Shown here piece by piece: positions 63,126 through 64,000 of a stretch of DNA of 64,000 nt (within the stretch, counting starts at the first letter, position 1; each line of letters opens with the position of its first letter). The translations under genes and the position numbers were made by a program. Below the pieces are notes generated by a model. That model was not told the origin of the DNA. It worked only from the letters and a program-made list of their open reading frames with translations, and searched no databases. The DNA is taken from NCBI RefSeq assembly GCF_014396785.1, contig NZ_CP060718.1:1756501-1820500 (forward strand), given 5' to 3'. Source of the DNA: Sphingomonas lutea. Lineage in GTDB: Bacteria > Pseudomonadota > Alphaproteobacteria > Sphingomonadales > Sphingomonadaceae.

Positions 63126-64000
63126 ACGTCAGTCGGAGTTGCTGCGGGCGACCATTGACCACGTGCAGCAGGGCATTGGAGTGTTCGATTCCGACCTCAA
63201 GCTGGTGCTTTGGAACGACCTATTATTCGACTTGCTGGAGCTGCCAGGGAGCTGTGTGCAGAAGGATGCGACGCTGAGGTCATGCTGCTGGCAGCCGCGA
63301 AGGCGGGCATTTTTGGGCCAGGCAGTGTGGAAACGCTGGTTGGGGACTTGCTCGATTCCATTCGTTCGGCGCCCAGCCGCCGCTTGGACGTTCACTTGGC
63401 AAGTGGGCGCGTTTTGGACGCTTGGCGCGCGGCTATTTCCGAGGGTCGATCCATTCTTGCTGTCCAGGATGTTACGGAACAGCGCGGCGCGGAGCGGATG
63501 AAGGACGAGTTTGTTTCGACGGTCAGCCACGAGCTCAGGACGCCGCTGACGTCGATCAACGGCTCGCTCGCCATCCTGTCCAAGAGCTCTGAGGGGCGCC
63601 TCGATCAAACTGGGCAGCAAATGCTCGATATCGCTATCAGAAATATCGATCGCTTAAATAGGCTGATCAACGACATCCTCGACATCGAAAAGCTTGGGTC
63701 AGGGTCCGTTGTGATGCATGTCCAGCGGCTTGAGCTTGCTGAGCTGCTGAGCTGCGTCGTTAATGAAAATCGTCCCTTTGCGAATACCCATGGCGTCGAT
63801 GTCCAGCTTGAACTTCCTGACGAACCTGTCCTGGTGTTGGGGGATCAGGGGCGGCTCGTACAAGCCGTCACCAACTTAATTGCCAACGCCTGTAAATTCT
63901 CGCCGCCTGGCGCGATCGTGGATGTGAGTTGCCAGAAAGCTGACGGCCGGGCAATCATCGAGGTTCAGGACACTGGACCGGGTATCCCCGTTGAGTTTCG
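63070..64000 (+). pseudogene. PAS sensor histidine kinase, truncated at the 5' end and frameshifted; runs off the window
   Basis: The ATG 63070 frame begins MIELRIGSRVAEERKKSLER and continues into a PAS domain (ATIDHVQQGIGVFDSDLKLVLWN). It loses frame at GGG 63247-63249; one extra base gives ELPGELCAEGCDAEVMLLAAAKAGIFGPG. The following frame carries DVTEQRGAERMKDEF, the H-box VSHELRTP (His codon 63528-63530), the N-box NLIANACKFSPP and DTGPGIP. Upstream of 63070 the sequence HILARTVADM resembles the end of a GAF domain, but a stop at 62974 shows that the rest is missing. Confidence 0.85.

Overview
The window is GC-rich, densely coded chromosomal DNA from an alphaproteobacterium, most likely of the Sphingomonadaceae type. 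The evidence is a CcrM-type GANTC methyltransferase next to rnhB, a 5-aminolevulinate synthase (C4 haem route), a transhydrogenase with split alpha subunits (pntAA, pntAB), a 49-residue aa3-oxidase subunit IV, and several families of dispersed palindromic repeats of the kind common in sphingomonads. No rRNA, CRISPR array, transposase or prophage is visible. Genes often overlap by 1-4 bases (ATGA, TTGA, GTGA, TGATG), so translational coupling is probably widespread.

Layout. 1-7.6 kb: the end of coaC, coaB, then convergent hesA/thiF-like, dut and topA, a prolyl-4-hydroxylase-type oxygenase, a frameshifted dprA, and plsY. 7.7-8.1 kb: a small DUF559 (PD-(D/E)XK) nuclease ORF bracketed by two inverted copies of a hairpin repeat. 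8.1-14.7 kb: murI, hemA, rpiB-glyA-nrdR-(GIY-YIG)-trmJ, rpsD. 14.7-18.05 kb: aguA and aguB (agmatine to putrescine), a family-5 uracil-DNA glycosylase, folK, tRNA-Lys. 18-23.6 kb: an exopolysaccharide assembly block on the minus strand (Wza-like, Wzc-like tyrosine kinase, TPR protein, O-antigen-ligase/polymerase). 23.7-28.2 kb: a PPP phosphatase, apaG, recO, uvrC, greB. 29.3-37.3 kb: the transhydrogenase genes, split by about 4.9 kb holding a CHASE2-EAL protein, a short unit with a 19-codon ORF, yjbQ, a ybaK-like gene and a FAD oxidoreductase. 37.4-45.5 kb: a divergent NtrC-type regulator, a phosphodiester glycosidase, folP, ccrM, rnhB, a thiD-VOC fusion, glmM. 45.5-50.5 kb: a POT peptide transporter with two amidohydrolases and NnrU. 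50.6-64 kb: nitroreductase, YtrA-like GntR, tsaC, msrA, PilZ and EAL signalling genes, an ALDH7/aminotransferase pair, glutaredoxin, a sorbosone-dehydrogenase-like lipoprotein, a CPA1 antiporter, an L,D-transpeptidase and a broken sensor kinase.

Most genes are housekeeping. The unusual material is: (i) repeat families A, B and C, two of which are physically joined to small nuclease-fold ORFs, and one of which supplies the ribosome-binding site and start codon of neighbouring genes; (ii) a compact unit at 33.6-33.84 kb with a CtrA-like box, a tryptophan-rich 19-residue ORF and a strong terminator; (iii) the split transhydrogenase operon; (iv) several proteins with degenerate active sites (NtrC-like regulator, second amidohydrolase, GGDEF domain). 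Four genes (dprA, an aminotransferase, a PilZ gene, the terminal kinase) each need exactly one base change to read through. Three of these are one base short in G/C runs, so sequencing or assembly error must be considered before calling them pseudogenes.
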